From Rhizorhabdus phycosphaerae (GTDB lineage Bacteria > Pseudomonadota > Alphaproteobacteria > Sphingomonadales > Sphingomonadaceae), in assembly GCF_011044255.1 (NCBI RefSeq), contig NZ_CP049107.1:3469001-3533000 (forward strand): a stretch of DNA of 64,000 nt. Reading direction: 5' to 3'. Below are positions 39,578 to 49,726 of the stretch, piece by piece. Made by a program: the position numbers and the translations under genes. Numbering within the stretch: position 1 is the stretch's first letter; every line of letters starts with the position of its first letter. The notes below the pieces were generated by a model, which was given only the letters and a program-made list of their open reading frames with translations, ran no database searches and was not told where the DNA came from.

Positions 39578-40093
39578 TCAGCGCTTGGCGGGGCGGACCG
39601 CCGTCACTTCGAGCTCGACCAGGAACTGTGGCGCAACGAGGTTCGCCACCTGGAAGGTCGAACGGGCGACGGTGTCGGGATTGTCGGCCGATCCGAAAAA
39701 CTCCCGGAAGCCCGCGTTGAAGCCGGCGAAGTCGATCTTGCCGAGCTTGGGATCGGCGGCGAGGAAGGCCTGCATCTTCACCACGTCGCGGATCGAATAA
39801 CCCTTCGATTCGAGCAGCGCCTTGATCTTGCGCAGCGTGCTGACGGTCTGCGTGCGGGTGTCGCCGAAATCCTCGACCGTCTCCTTGCGCGCCGGGTCGA
39901 TCGGGTCGGCGAGCTGGCCGGAGAGGTAGAAGGTCTCATAGCCGCCAGGGATGATCACGCCCTTCAGGATCAGGCCGGGTTTCCCGTCGGGGCCGGGGCT
40001 GGCGATCCGCTCGATCGGGGCGGGTGACTGCGCCACGGCGGGCGTGGCCGATGCGGTAAGAACGACAAAAGCAACGGTAAGGGCGCGGTGCAT
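39578..40093 (-). CDS. exported RidA/YjgF-family protein
   Basis: This 171-residue protein has a signal peptide (MHRALTVAFVVLTASATPAVAQ) followed by a RidA-like domain (FYLSGQLADP, TLRKIKALLESKGYSIRDVV, VARSTFQVANL). Cytosolic RidA hydrolyses reactive imine/enamine intermediates; the Arg of RSTFQVANL occupies the position of the catalytic Arg. Export to the periplasm is unusual for this family but recurrent in proteobacteria, and the substrate there is unknown. The start at 40093 is set by the signal peptide. Confidence 0.85.
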   Translation of the reverse strand: MHRALTVAFVVLTASATPAVAQSPAPIERIASPGPDGKPGLILKGVIIPGGYETFYLSGQLADPIDPARKETVEDFGDTRTQTVSTLRKIKALLESKGYSIRDVVKMQAFLAADPKLGKIDFAGFNAGFREFFGSADNPDTVARSTFQVANLVAPQFLVELEVTAVRPAKR

Positions 40094-40186
40094 GGTGAAA
40101 CCTCGATGCGGTTGGCGTCGAGTTCGGAGGTTAGGGACCGGGAAGGTGAGCGCAAGCCAATTGAGCCTGCGCCGCAAGAAGCCGGG

Positions 40187-40594
40187 TCAGCGCGCTGCGG
40201 CGATCCTGGCTTGGCACTGCCCGACGATATCGCGGAGCTCGCCGAGCGTCTGGTCGAGTGCCTCGCGCTGCGCCTCCAGGGCGCCGACGCGCTCGTTCAC
40301 GCGGGCGAGCAGGCGCTTCGTCTGTTCGAGATGCAGCGGATCGGCGTCGTAGAGATCGAGGAACTCCTTGATCTCCCGCAGCGAAAAGCCGAGCCGCTTG
40401 CCGCGCAGTATCAGCTGGAGTCGGGCCACCTCGCGCCGCGAATAGACCCGCATCGTGCCGACGCGTTGCGGGTCGAGCAGACCCTTGTCCTCGTAGAAGC
40501 GGATTGCGCGGGTCGTCATGCCCAGTTCGTCGGCGACGTCCTGGATGGTCTGGAGCGCGTCGCGCTCGCCTTTTGCCGTCACCCCCTGATCCAT
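40187..40594 (-). CDS. MerR-family regulator (LiuR-like)
   Basis: This 135-residue protein has a MerR winged helix-turn-helix (IQDVADELGMTTRAIRFYEDKGLL) and a C-terminal coiled coil for dimerisation. It lacks the cysteines of metal sensors. The sequence resembles LiuR-type regulators, which control branched-chain amino-acid and fatty-acid degradation genes in proteobacteria. It lies just downstream of fadD (4 bases apart, same strand) and near thiolase and acyl-CoA dehydrogenase genes, so it probably senses an acyl-CoA and controls this cluster. A candidate operator lies at 44131-44148. Confidence 0.85.
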   Translation of the reverse strand: MDQGVTAKGERDALQTIQDVADELGMTTRAIRFYEDKGLLDPQRVGTMRVYSRREVARLQLILRGKRLGFSLREIKEFLDLYDADPLHLEQTKRLLARVNERVGALEAQREALDQTLGELRDIVGQCQARIAAAR

Positions 40595-40598
40595 GCCC

Positions 40599-42308
40599 CT
40601 AGCCCGCTGCCTTCTTCGCTTCTTCGGCCACCAGTTCCTTCTTGGACAGTTTGCCGATCAACGTCTTGGGCAGGCTCTGGCGGATTTCGATCTCGCGGGG
40701 AAGCTCGATTTTGGACAGGCGGGTCTTCAGGAATTCGGCGATCTCGGCGGTCGATGCCGACTGGCCGGGGCGCAGCACGACGAAGGCCTTTGGCGCCTGC
40801 CCGCGATAGTCGTCCTTCACCCCGATCACCACCGCCTCCAGGATCGCGGGATGCTCGTACAGCGCCTCTTCGATGACGCGCGGATAGACATTGTAGCCCC
40901 CGCAGATGATCACGTCCTTGATCCGGTCGACCAGGAACAGATAGCCGTCCTCGTCCAGATAGCCGACGTCGCCGGTCCGGATCGCACCGTCGACGAAGAC
41001 CTTCTCGGTCTCCTCCGGCTTGTTCCAATAGCCCTTCATCACCTGCGGTCCGCGCGCGCAGACCTCGCCACGCTCGCCTTGCGGCATGATCCTGTGCGGA
41101 TCGTCGAGGCTGCGGATCTCCAGCGTGGTGCCGGGGAAGGGCGGGCCCGCGCTGTTGTCCTTCACGACGCCGGTGATGGGGTTGCAGGTGAGGATGGGCG
41201 ACGTCTCGGACAGGCCATAGCCCTCGACGACACGCGCGCCGGTGACGCGCTCGAACTCCTGCCGCACGTCGAACGGCAGCGGAGCGCCCCCCGACACGAC
41301 GAAGTCGAGATCGTCGAAGTGGACATCCTGCGACGCTGCGGCCTTGTTGAGCGCGGTCAGCATCGTCGGCACAGCCAGAAGCTTGGTCGGCCGGGTGCGC
41401 TTGACGGTCTTCAGGAACTGCTTGAGCTCGAAGCGCGGCAGCAGGATCATCTCGGCGGCGGTGTCGACGCTGAAGTTCAGGACCGTGGTCAGCGCGAAGA
41501 CGTGGAACATCGGCAGCACGCCCATGATCCGGTCGTTTGCCTCTGCGCCATGGCCGACGTGAAGCGTCATCTGGTGGCTGTTCGCGGTCAGATTGGCGTG
41601 GGTCAGCATCGCGCCCTTGGGCACGCCGGTGGTGCCGCCGGTATATTGCAGCACGGCCACGTCGTCGGGCGTGACCGCGACGGGCTTGAACGATGCGGGA
41701 TTCGCCCTAGTCAGGTCGCCGAACGCCATGTGCCGCGCGTCCGCCGGCCAGCGGGCGATCTCCGAGCGCTTGAACAGGCGATAGAGCAGCGACGTGAAGG
41801 TCGGGAGGATGTCCGCCAGCGGGCAGACGATGATCTTCTCCAGCCCGCTTTCTTCCGCCACCGCCGCGACCTTGGCGTGGATCGACGCCACGTCGATGAC
41901 CGCCATGACCGTCGTGCCCGAGTCGCGAATCTGGTGGCGCAACTCATGCTCGACATAGAGCGGGTTGAAATTGACGATGGTCGCGCCGCAGCGGAGCGCC
42001 GCGAAATAGAGGATCACGAAATAGGGGGTGTTCGGCAGACACAGTCCGAAGCGGACATCGGGGCCTACGCCCATCGCCTGGAGCCCGGCGGCGGCGCGGT
42101 CCACGAGAGCGCCGATCTCGGCATAGGTCCAACGCCGACCGAGAAAATCGATCGCGCGCCGTTCACCATGGTCGCGAACCGCGCTGTCGATCAGGTCGGT
42201 CAGCAGCCGAGGCGGAATCGGCGGAGACGCTGGCACGCCTCCGCCGTCCGGAAGTGCGGCACCGCGACCGGAGGGAAGTGGGTCAGTCACGGTGTCGCGG
42301 GAAGTCAT
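40599..42308 (-). CDS. fadD: long-chain fatty-acid-CoA ligase
   Basis: This 569-residue adenylate-forming enzyme has the P-loop-like motif YTGGTTGVPKGAMLTH, the FadD signature region RTGDVGYLDEDGYLFLVDRIKD, and the hinge/C-terminal Lys region PRTLIGKLSKKELV (as LPKTLIGKLSKKEL). It activates fatty acids to acyl-CoA at the inner membrane as they enter. The length is typical. It is followed by the MerR gene and preceded by the FadL porin gene, all leftward, giving import, activation and control in one unit. Confidence 0.93.
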   Translation of the reverse strand: MTSRDTVTDPLPSGRGAALPDGGGVPASPPIPPRLLTDLIDSAVRDHGERRAIDFLGRRWTYAEIGALVDRAAAGLQAMGVGPDVRFGLCLPNTPYFVILYFAALRCGATIVNFNPLYVEHELRHQIRDSGTTVMAVIDVASIHAKVAAVAEESGLEKIIVCPLADILPTFTSLLYRLFKRSEIARWPADARHMAFGDLTRANPASFKPVAVTPDDVAVLQYTGGTTGVPKGAMLTHANLTANSHQMTLHVGHGAEANDRIMGVLPMFHVFALTTVLNFSVDTAAEMILLPRFELKQFLKTVKRTRPTKLLAVPTMLTALNKAAASQDVHFDDLDFVVSGGAPLPFDVRQEFERVTGARVVEGYGLSETSPILTCNPITGVVKDNSAGPPFPGTTLEIRSLDDPHRIMPQGERGEVCARGPQVMKGYWNKPEETEKVFVDGAIRTGDVGYLDEDGYLFLVDRIKDVIICGGYNVYPRVIEEALYEHPAILEAVVIGVKDDYRGQAPKAFVVLRPGQSASTAEIAEFLKTRLSKIELPREIEIRQSLPKTLIGKLSKKELVAEEAKKAAG

Positions 42309-42325
42309 CTCGAAAGGTCTCCTGA

Positions 42326-43636
42326 TCAGAAGGTCATGCGTCCGCCGACGGCGAGGATGATCGCACTCGCGCCGGTCAGGCTTCCATTCGGACGGACGAT
42401 CGTCTGCGCGGGGGTGCCGACATAGAAGCCGCCGAGCCGGTCGATCGACGAGTTCTTGAAGTCGACATAGTTGGCGGCCGCATCGAGCGTGATCGACTCG
42501 GTGATCGCATAGGAGGTACCCACCGCGAAGTTGATGCGGCTGGCGTCCGGCACGCGGGCGTCACGCGATCCGTTGCGCGTCGGGGTCTGGTCCCACTGCA
42601 CGCCGCCGCGCATCGTCCACTGCGGAGTCACAGCATAGTCGACGCCACCGGCGACGCTCCAGCTGTTCTTGTAGTTCTGGTCGAGCGCAGCGTTCACCGG
42701 CGCGCCGAGATCGATCGCATCGAACTTGTTCCAGCCGGCACGGACGACCTGGCCGTTCAGCGTCAGCGCTTCGCTGACATGGACGCGGGCGCTGGCGATG
42801 GCCTGCCAGGGGGTGCGGAACGTCGCGGTGATGCCTTCGATGCGGCCGTTCTGGCCGGCGAGGGGACCGAGCAGGCCGGCGGTGGTGATGCTGCCCTTCA
42901 GCTTGTGCTTCACCGACGACTTGTACGAGAAGCCGAGGTCGATCAGCGGGCTCGGGTGCAACTGGACACCAGCCGACCAGCCGAAATCCCAGCCGTCGCC
43001 GCGCAGCGTCTGGTGTCCGTCGGGCAGAGCCGGGGACAGGTTCGGCAGGAAGTTCGACAGCGACGCCTTGCTATATTCGACGTTCAGGCCGACGCCGATG
43101 CCGATGATCGGCGAGGGCGCATAGGCGATCGTCGGCTGGATATCGATCGTCGTCAGCTTGGTCTTGTCGGCAGTGTAGCGCGCCCAGCTGGTATTCTCGT
43201 AATTGGTCGCGAAGCTGTAGGGGGCGGCGACGGAGACGCCGATCGACCATTTGTCGTTCAGCTTGTAGCCAATCGCACCCGACGGCAGGAAGCCCTTGTT
43301 CAGCGGATCCTTGGAAACCTGATTGCCGGTGATGCCGGCGGGGGCCTGACCGGGGCGGATGATCACCGAGCTGTTGTTGCGAACCTTGCCCTTCGGAAGA
43401 ATGGCGCTGAAGCCGCCATAGAGGGTGTTGGTTTCGTTGCCGGCGATCGCGGCCGGGTTCCACCAGAGATTCTGTGCGCCCTGGTCTGCGGCTTCGCCCG
43501 AAAAGGCGCGGCCTGCTGCGACAACCGACTGCTCCTGCAGATAGAAGGCCGAGGCGTTGGCCGTACCCGCTGCGAGCAGCGCGGCAGCGGTGGATGCGCC
43601 TGCCAATGCTGCGCGGCGGATGGTGCTGTGGGACAT
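42326..43636 (-). CDS. OmpP1/FadL-family outer-membrane transporter
   Basis: This 436-residue protein has a signal peptide (ending GTANA) and the FadL N-terminal hatch start SAFYLQEQSVVAAGRAFSGE, followed by NLWWNPAAIA. A 14-strand barrel ending in a terminal Phe (GGRMTF) follows. The family passes long-chain fatty acids or aromatic hydrocarbons across the outer membrane by lateral diffusion. Its place directly upstream of fadD supports fatty acids as cargo. The start ATG at 43636 gives a normal signal peptide. Confidence 0.92.
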   Translation of the reverse strand: MSHSTIRRAALAGASTAAALLAAGTANASAFYLQEQSVVAAGRAFSGEAADQGAQNLWWNPAAIAGNETNTLYGGFSAILPKGKVRNNSSVIIRPGQAPAGITGNQVSKDPLNKGFLPSGAIGYKLNDKWSIGVSVAAPYSFATNYENTSWARYTADKTKLTTIDIQPTIAYAPSPIIGIGVGLNVEYSKASLSNFLPNLSPALPDGHQTLRGDGWDFGWSAGVQLHPSPLIDLGFSYKSSVKHKLKGSITTAGLLGPLAGQNGRIEGITATFRTPWQAIASARVHVSEALTLNGQVVRAGWNKFDAIDLGAPVNAALDQNYKNSWSVAGGVDYAVTPQWTMRGGVQWDQTPTRNGSRDARVPDASRINFAVGTSYAITESITLDAAANYVDFKNSSIDRLGGFYVGTPAQTIVRPNGSLTGASAIILAVGGRMTF

Positions 43637-43672
43637 GAAAGATTCCTCTCTAAAACGGTACAGGCGCGCGGA

Positions 43673-44077
43673 TCAGCGCACGCGGGTCCAGGTCTGGTTC
43701 TTGCAGAGCGGCACGAAGATGCAGCCCCGGAGCTTCAGGGTGTTGGCGTCGATGGGTGTGATGCGGGCGGAATAGGTCTTGCCGTCTTCACCATTGTAGA
43801 TGGTGCCGCCGTCCCAGAGACCGTCCTTGTAGGAAAAGCCGCTCAGCATCTGCATCCCCTTGATCGGACGATTGCGGAGCTTCGGATCCTTGTTGTTGAC
43901 GTCCATGAGATTCGGATTGGTCGCGAGACCGTCAGACGTGACGATCTTGCCGCAGATAGAAGGGCCGCAGCGGGCGATTTCGATAATGCCGCCACGGGTC
44001 TCGGTTCGCCAGCGGCCGACGACCACGTCGGGGTTGCCGACGGCTGCGGCGGCCAGGGCCATTAAGGTGATGCTCAT
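43673..44077 (-). CDS. DUF2147-domain protein, exported
   Basis: This 134-residue protein begins with a short hydrophobic signal (MSITLMALAAAAVG) and consists of a DUF2147 domain: VVGRWRTETRGGIIEIARCG, then GLWDGGTIYNGEDGKTY and LKLRGCIFVPLC. DUF2147 proteins are predicted beta-sandwich (lipocalin-like) periplasmic proteins of unknown function. Four cysteines could make two disulphides. It is the upstream neighbour of the fadL-type gene on the same strand, 36 bases away, so a role in handling lipids or porin assembly is possible but unproven. Confidence 0.85.
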   Translation of the reverse strand: MSITLMALAAAAVGNPDVVVGRWRTETRGGIIEIARCGPSICGKIVTSDGLATNPNLMDVNNKDPKLRNRPIKGMQMLSGFSYKDGLWDGGTIYNGEDGKTYSARITPIDANTLKLRGCIFVPLCKNQTWTRVR

Positions 44078-44130
44078 GCGCTTTCGTCATCCTCCTGACG
44101 CCTGATGCTGCGATCAGGTCGTTCCCTATG

Positions 44131-44148
44131 GTGCAGCATGGATTGCAC
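44131..44148. promoter_or_regulatory. candidate operator between DUF2147 and thiolase genes
   Basis: An inverted repeat GTGCA-n8-TGCAC lies in the 163-base divergent region, just ahead of a -35-like TTGACG (44158-44163). No convincing -10 was found. The nearby MerR-type regulator is a plausible ligand. The thiolase ribosome-binding site GGGAGA (44228-44233) is clear. Confidence 0.35.
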
Positions 44149-44240
44149 AAAAAAGGATTGACGTATAGGGGAGACTTCATACCTTTAAGAGAAATCATCC
44201 GCGGCTGTTGTAAAAATGCCGCGCCTAGGGAGATGGTTCC

Positions 44241-45377
<1,137 letters not shown>

Positions 45378-45379
45378 CC

Positions 45380-47701
45380 ATGGGCGCGGACAGCAGCAAT
45401 CCGATCCGCAAGGTGTGCGTGATCGGCGCAGGCACCATGGGTGCCGGCATCGCAGCGCAGGTCGCAAATGCGGGCGTTCCCGTGCTGCTCCTGGACATTC
45501 TTCCCAAGGATGGCAGCAACCGGAACGCCATAGCCGAGGGTGCGGTCGCGCGCATGCTCAAGACCGATCCGGCGCCGTTCATGTCGAAGGCGGCGGCGAA
45601 GCTGGTCGAGACGGGCAATATCGAGGACGATCTCGCCAAGGTCGCCGAGTGCGACTGGGTGGTCGAAGCGATCATCGAGCGGCTCGACCTGAAGCAGGCG
45701 CTCTATGCGAAGCTCGAAGCGGTGCGGAAGCCCGGCACGGCGGTGTCGTCCAACACCTCGACGATCCCGCTGGAGAAGCTCACCGAGGGCCGGACCGATG
45801 CCTTCGCGGCGGATTTCCTGATCACCCATTTCTTCAACCCGCCGCGCTACATGCGTCTGGTCGAAGTGGTGACCGGGCCGCGCACCGACGCGACGACGGC
45901 TGGCCGGGTCAGCGACTTCATCGACCGCATGCTCGGCAAGCGGGTCGTGCCCGCGCATGATCGCCCCGGTTTCATCGCGAACCGGATCGGCAGCTACTGG
46001 TTGCAGGTCGCCTATAATGCGACGGTCGACCTGGGGCTGACGATCGAGGAGGCCGACGCGATCGGCGGGCGTCCGATGGGCGTTCCCAAGACCGGCATCT
46101 TCGGCCTGCTCGACCTGGTCGGCATCGACCTGATGCCGCTGTTGCTCAAGAGCTTCACCTCGACGCTGCCCGAAGGCGACCCCTATCTCGCGACGGTTCG
46201 GCCGCTGACGCTGGTCGAGAAGATGATCGCTGAGGGCTATACCGGTCGCAAGGGGAAGGGCGGCTTCTATCGCCTCAACCGCGAGGGGGGGAAGCGCAAG
46301 GAGGCGATCGACCTCGCGACTGGCGACTATCGCCCCGCGATCAAGGCCGAGGTTCCTCGCGCCAAGCTGCCCCAGCTGGTGGCGCTGCCGGGCAAGACCG
46401 GCGCCTTTGCCTGGACCGTGCTGAGCCAGGTTCTGGGCTATGCCGCCAGCCTCGTCGGCGAGATCGCCGACGACATCGTCGCGATCGATGATGCGATGAA
46501 GCTGGGCTACAACTGGAAATACGGCCCGTTCGAGCTGATCGACCAGCTCGGCGCGGCGGCCTTCGCCAAGCGGCTTGCGGAAGAAGGCAAGCCGGTCCCC
46601 GCGATCCTCGCGACCGCCGGTGATCGCAGCTTCTACCGGGTCGAGGGCGGCAAGCGCCAATATCTCGGCACCGACGGGGCCTATCATGACGTCGTCCGGC
46701 CGGATGGCGTGCTGCTGCTCGAGGATGTGAAGCTGGCCGCCAAGCCGATCCTGAAAAATGGCTCGGCGGCGGTCTGGGATATCGGCGACGGCGTCGCCTG
46801 CTTCGAATTCACCTCGAAGATGAACGCGCTCGACGGCGAGACGCTCAAGCTGCTCGGTCAAGCGGTCGAGCATGTCGCGAAGAGCATGAAGGCGCTTGTC
46901 GTCTATAATGAAGGCGGCAATTTCTCCGCCGGCGCCAATCTCGGTCTCGCGCTCTTCGCGGTGAACATCGCCGCCTGGGGCGAGATCGAGAAACTCGTGA
47001 GCGGCGGGCAGCAGGCTTACAAGGCGCTCAAATATGCGCCCTTCCCGGTGGTGTCTGCGCCGGCCGGCCTTGCGCTCGGCGGCGGGTGCGAGATCCTGCT
47101 CCATTCGGACGCGATCCAGGCGCATGCCGAAAGCTATATCGGCCTCGTCGAATGCGGCGTCGGCCTCGTCCCCGGCTGGGGCGGCTGCGGTGAATATATC
47201 GACCGCTGGCAGAAGTCCGGATTGCTGCCCAAGGGCCCGATGCCGGCGGTCGCCAAGGCGTTCGAGACCATCTCGACCGCGACCGTCGCCAAGTCGGCCG
47301 CCGAGGCGAGGGAACTGCAGTTCCTGCGCAAGCACGATGGGATCACGATGAACCGCGATCGGCTTCTGGCGGATGCCAAGGCGCGCGCCCTGGCAATGGT
47401 CGACGGCTATCAGCCGCCGAAGCCGCCGGAGTTCCGCCTGCCGGGCGCCAGCGGGCGTGTCGCACTGGGCATGGCTGCAGAGGGCTTCCACAAGCGCGGC
47501 ATGGCGACCGACTATGATATGGTCGTGTCCAACGCCCTCGCGACGGTGCTGACCGGTGGCGAGGCTGACCTCGTCGATGTGGTGACCGAGGAGCAGATGC
47601 TGGCACTCGAGAAGCACGCGTTCATGAAGCGGGTGCGCGATCCGCGCACCATGGCGCGGGTCGAGTCGATGCTCGAAACCGGCAAGCCGCTGCGGAACTA
47701 A
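45380..47701 (+). CDS. 3-hydroxyacyl-CoA dehydrogenase / enoyl-CoA hydratase (HAD-first, FadN-like)
   Basis: This 773-residue multifunctional enzyme begins with the NAD-binding 3-hydroxyacyl-CoA dehydrogenase part (VCVIGAGTMGAGIAAQVANAG, in pieces, residues 12-30; then HFFNPPRYMRLVEVV). The enoyl-CoA hydratase (crotonase) part lies near the C-terminus (GGNFSAGANLGL and LALGGGCEILLHSD around residue 566). This order is the reverse of E. coli FadB and the same as Bacillus FadN. It carries out the hydration and oxidation steps of beta-oxidation. A palindromic repeat separates it from the acyl-CoA dehydrogenase gene. Confidence 0.92.
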   Translation: MGADSSNPIRKVCVIGAGTMGAGIAAQVANAGVPVLLLDILPKDGSNRNAIAEGAVARMLKTDPAPFMSKAAAKLVETGNIEDDLAKVAECDWVVEAIIERLDLKQALYAKLEAVRKPGTAVSSNTSTIPLEKLTEGRTDAFAADFLITHFFNPPRYMRLVEVVTGPRTDATTAGRVSDFIDRMLGKRVVPAHDRPGFIANRIGSYWLQVAYNATVDLGLTIEEADAIGGRPMGVPKTGIFGLLDLVGIDLMPLLLKSFTSTLPEGDPYLATVRPLTLVEKMIAEGYTGRKGKGGFYRLNREGGKRKEAIDLATGDYRPAIKAEVPRAKLPQLVALPGKTGAFAWTVLSQVLGYAASLVGEIADDIVAIDDAMKLGYNWKYGPFELIDQLGAAAFAKRLAEEGKPVPAILATAGDRSFYRVEGGKRQYLGTDGAYHDVVRPDGVLLLEDVKLAAKPILKNGSAAVWDIGDGVACFEFTSKMNALDGETLKLLGQAVEHVAKSMKALVVYNEGGNFSAGANLGLALFAVNIAAWGEIEKLVSGGQQAYKALKYAPFPVVSAPAGLALGGGCEILLHSDAIQAHAESYIGLVECGVGLVPGWGGCGEYIDRWQKSGLLPKGPMPAVAKAFETISTATVAKSAAEARELQFLRKHDGITMNRDRLLADAKARALAMVDGYQPPKPPEFRLPGASGRVALGMAAEGFHKRGMATDYDMVVSNALATVLTGGEADLVDVVTEEQMLALEKHAFMKRVRDPRTMARVESMLETGKPLRN

Positions 47702-47704
47702 GAT

Positions 47705-47840
47705 GATGCGCGACGCCCCCATTCCTCCCCGGAGCGGGGAGGGGAACCCCCGCAGGCGGGGGCGGGGCATGCGCGACGTTGGGATTTCCCCTCCGCCATG
47801 CTGCGCATGGTCCCCCTCCCCGTTCCGGGGAGGAGTTGTA
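47705..47840. repeat. nested GC-rich palindromic repeat between beta-oxidation genes
   Basis: Four hairpins follow one another: CCTCCCCG-GAG-CGGGGAGG (47724-47742), CCCCCGC-AG-GCGGGGG (47747-47762), CCATGC-TGC-GCATGG (47796-47810) and CCTCCCCG-TTC-CGGGGAGG (47815-47833). The outer two are each other's inverted copies, so the block is one large imperfect palindrome. A 10-base direct repeat ATGCGCGACG occurs at 47706-47715 and 47769-47778. Confidence 0.8.
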
Positions 47841-47859
47841 GGAATTGAGGAGCAAGACG

Positions 47860-49650
47860 ATGCAAGTCTATGAGGCCCCGCTGCGCGATATGCGCTTCCT
47901 GATCCACGAACTGTTCGCCAAGGATGAATATGGCGCGCTGCCGGCCCATGCCGAGTTCACGCCCGATCTGGTCGATGCCGTGCTCGAGGAAGCGGCGCGG
48001 CTCGCGAAGGACGTGCTGCTGCCGCTGAACGCCAGCGGCGACGAGGAGGGCTGCCTCTGGGATAATGGCGTCGTCCGCACGCCGAAGGGTTTCAAGGAAG
48101 CCTATGACCAGTTCCGCGACGGCGGCTGGTGCGCGCTCGCCTCCGACCCGAAATGGGGCGGCCAAGGGTTGCCGGAGACGGTCAACAAGGCGGTCGAGGA
48201 GATGATCAGCTCGGCCAATATCTCCTTCGGCCTTTATCCGGGCCTGACCCATGGTGCGGCCTCGGCGATCATCGGCCATGCGTCGGAGGATCTGCAGCAG
48301 CGCTATCTGCCCAACATGGTCGCCGGCGTCTGGTCCGGCACGATGTGCCTGACCGAGCCGCATTGCGGAACCGACCTCGGCATGCTGCGCACCAAGGCGG
48401 TGCCGCAGGACGACGGCAGCTATCTGATCACGGGCAACAAGATCTTCATTTCGGCGGGCGATCACGACCTGACCGAGAATGTGATCCATCTCGTCCTCGC
48501 CCGCTTGCCCGATGCGCCGAAGGGCGTGAAGGGTATCAGCCTGTTCCTCGTGCCGAAATTCCTGCCCAAGGAAGACGGCACCGTCGGTCCGCGCAACGGT
48601 GTCCAGTGCACGGGCATCGAGCACAAGATGGGGCTCAAGGCCTCGGCGACCTGCCAGATGAGCTTCGACGATGCGAAGGGCTGGCTGGTCGGCGAGCCGC
48701 ATAAGGGCCTCGCGGCGATGTTCACGATGATGAACACCGAACGCGTCTCGGTCGGCACGCAGGGCCTGGGTGTCGGTACCGCCGCCTATCAGAGCGCGGT
48801 CGCCTATGCGAAGGACCGTGTCCAGGGGCGGTCGTTGTCGGGCACCAAGCGTCCCGACCTTTCCGCCGATCCGATCATCGTCCACCCCGATGTCCGCCGC
48901 ATGCTGATGACCATGCGCGCCTACACCGAGGGCTGCCGCGCGCTGCAGATGTGGGTCGCGCGGGCGCTCGACGCCGAACGCCATTCGCCCGATCCCGAGC
49001 TACGCCAGCGCGCCGAGGACATGACCGCCCTGATGACTCCGGTCGTCAAGGCGCTGCTCACCGACCTCGGCCACGAAGCGTCGCAGATCGCAATCCAGGT
49101 CTATGGCGGCCACGGCTACATCCGCGAGCATGGCGTCGAGCAATATGCGCGCGATGCCCGCATCACGATGATCTACGAAGGCACCAACGGCATCCAGGCA
49201 CTCGATCTCGTCGGTCGCAAGATGCCGACGCACGCCGGGCGATATCTGCGCTCCTTCTTTCATCCGGTGTCGGAGTTCATCGAGAAGAACAAGGCCGTGC
49301 CGGGCATGGAGAAGATGGTCGACGCGCTGGAGAAATCCTTCGGCGCGCTCCAGCTGGCCACAGCCACGATCGCGCAGAAGGGCATGGCCGACCCCGAAGA
49401 GGCGGGTGCCGCCGCGACGGATTATCTGCGTCTGCTCGGCCTGGTCGCGATCGCCTATCTTTTCGCGCGCTCGGCCAAGCTGGCCGGCATGAAGAAGATG
49501 ATGGGGCAGGATCCCGACGGCTTCTATGCCGCCAAGATCACCACCGTGCGCTTCTTCTACGAACGCATCCTGCCGCAGGTGGCGGGCCTGCTGACCGCGA
49601 TCAAGGCAGGCAAGCGCTCGACGATGGAGCTTCCCGAAGAGGCCTTCTGA
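47860..49650 (+). CDS. acyl-CoA dehydrogenase, long form with C-terminal extension
   Basis: This 596-residue flavoenzyme has the acyl-CoA dehydrogenase core with FAD/substrate motifs MCLTEPHCGTDLGMLRTKA (in pieces) and TGNKIFISAGDHD, and the catalytic Glu in MIYEGTNGIQALDLVGRK. About 130 further residues form the Acyl-CoA_dh_C domain. This long form acts on medium- to long-chain acyl-CoA in many proteobacteria. ATG 47860 has GAGGAG 7 bases upstream. With the thiolase and the HAD-ECH enzyme it completes a beta-oxidation set, although a palindromic repeat of about 130 bases lies before it. A strong terminator follows. Confidence 0.94.
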   Translation: MQVYEAPLRDMRFLIHELFAKDEYGALPAHAEFTPDLVDAVLEEAARLAKDVLLPLNASGDEEGCLWDNGVVRTPKGFKEAYDQFRDGGWCALASDPKWGGQGLPETVNKAVEEMISSANISFGLYPGLTHGAASAIIGHASEDLQQRYLPNMVAGVWSGTMCLTEPHCGTDLGMLRTKAVPQDDGSYLITGNKIFISAGDHDLTENVIHLVLARLPDAPKGVKGISLFLVPKFLPKEDGTVGPRNGVQCTGIEHKMGLKASATCQMSFDDAKGWLVGEPHKGLAAMFTMMNTERVSVGTQGLGVGTAAYQSAVAYAKDRVQGRSLSGTKRPDLSADPIIVHPDVRRMLMTMRAYTEGCRALQMWVARALDAERHSPDPELRQRAEDMTALMTPVVKALLTDLGHEASQIAIQVYGGHGYIREHGVEQYARDARITMIYEGTNGIQALDLVGRKMPTHAGRYLRSFFHPVSEFIEKNKAVPGMEKMVDALEKSFGALQLATATIAQKGMADPEEAGAAATDYLRLLGLVAIAYLFARSAKLAGMKKMMGQDPDGFYAAKITTVRFFYERILPQVAGLLTAIKAGKRSTMELPEEAF

Positions 49651-49680
49651 TCGAGCGTCCCGGCCTGCTGCCGAACGTCA

Positions 49681-49707
49681 AAGGGGCGCCTCGCGGCGCC
49701 CCTTTTT
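49681..49707 (+). terminator. rho-independent terminator after the beta-oxidation genes
   Basis: A perfect 10-bp stem AAGGGGCGCC / GGCGCCCCTT with loop TCGC is followed by TTT and GTG. It lies 31 bases after the acyl-CoA dehydrogenase stop. Being nearly symmetrical, it can also serve the convergent helicase gene. Confidence 0.88.
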
Positions 49708-49726
49708 GTGTCTGTTCGATAATGCG

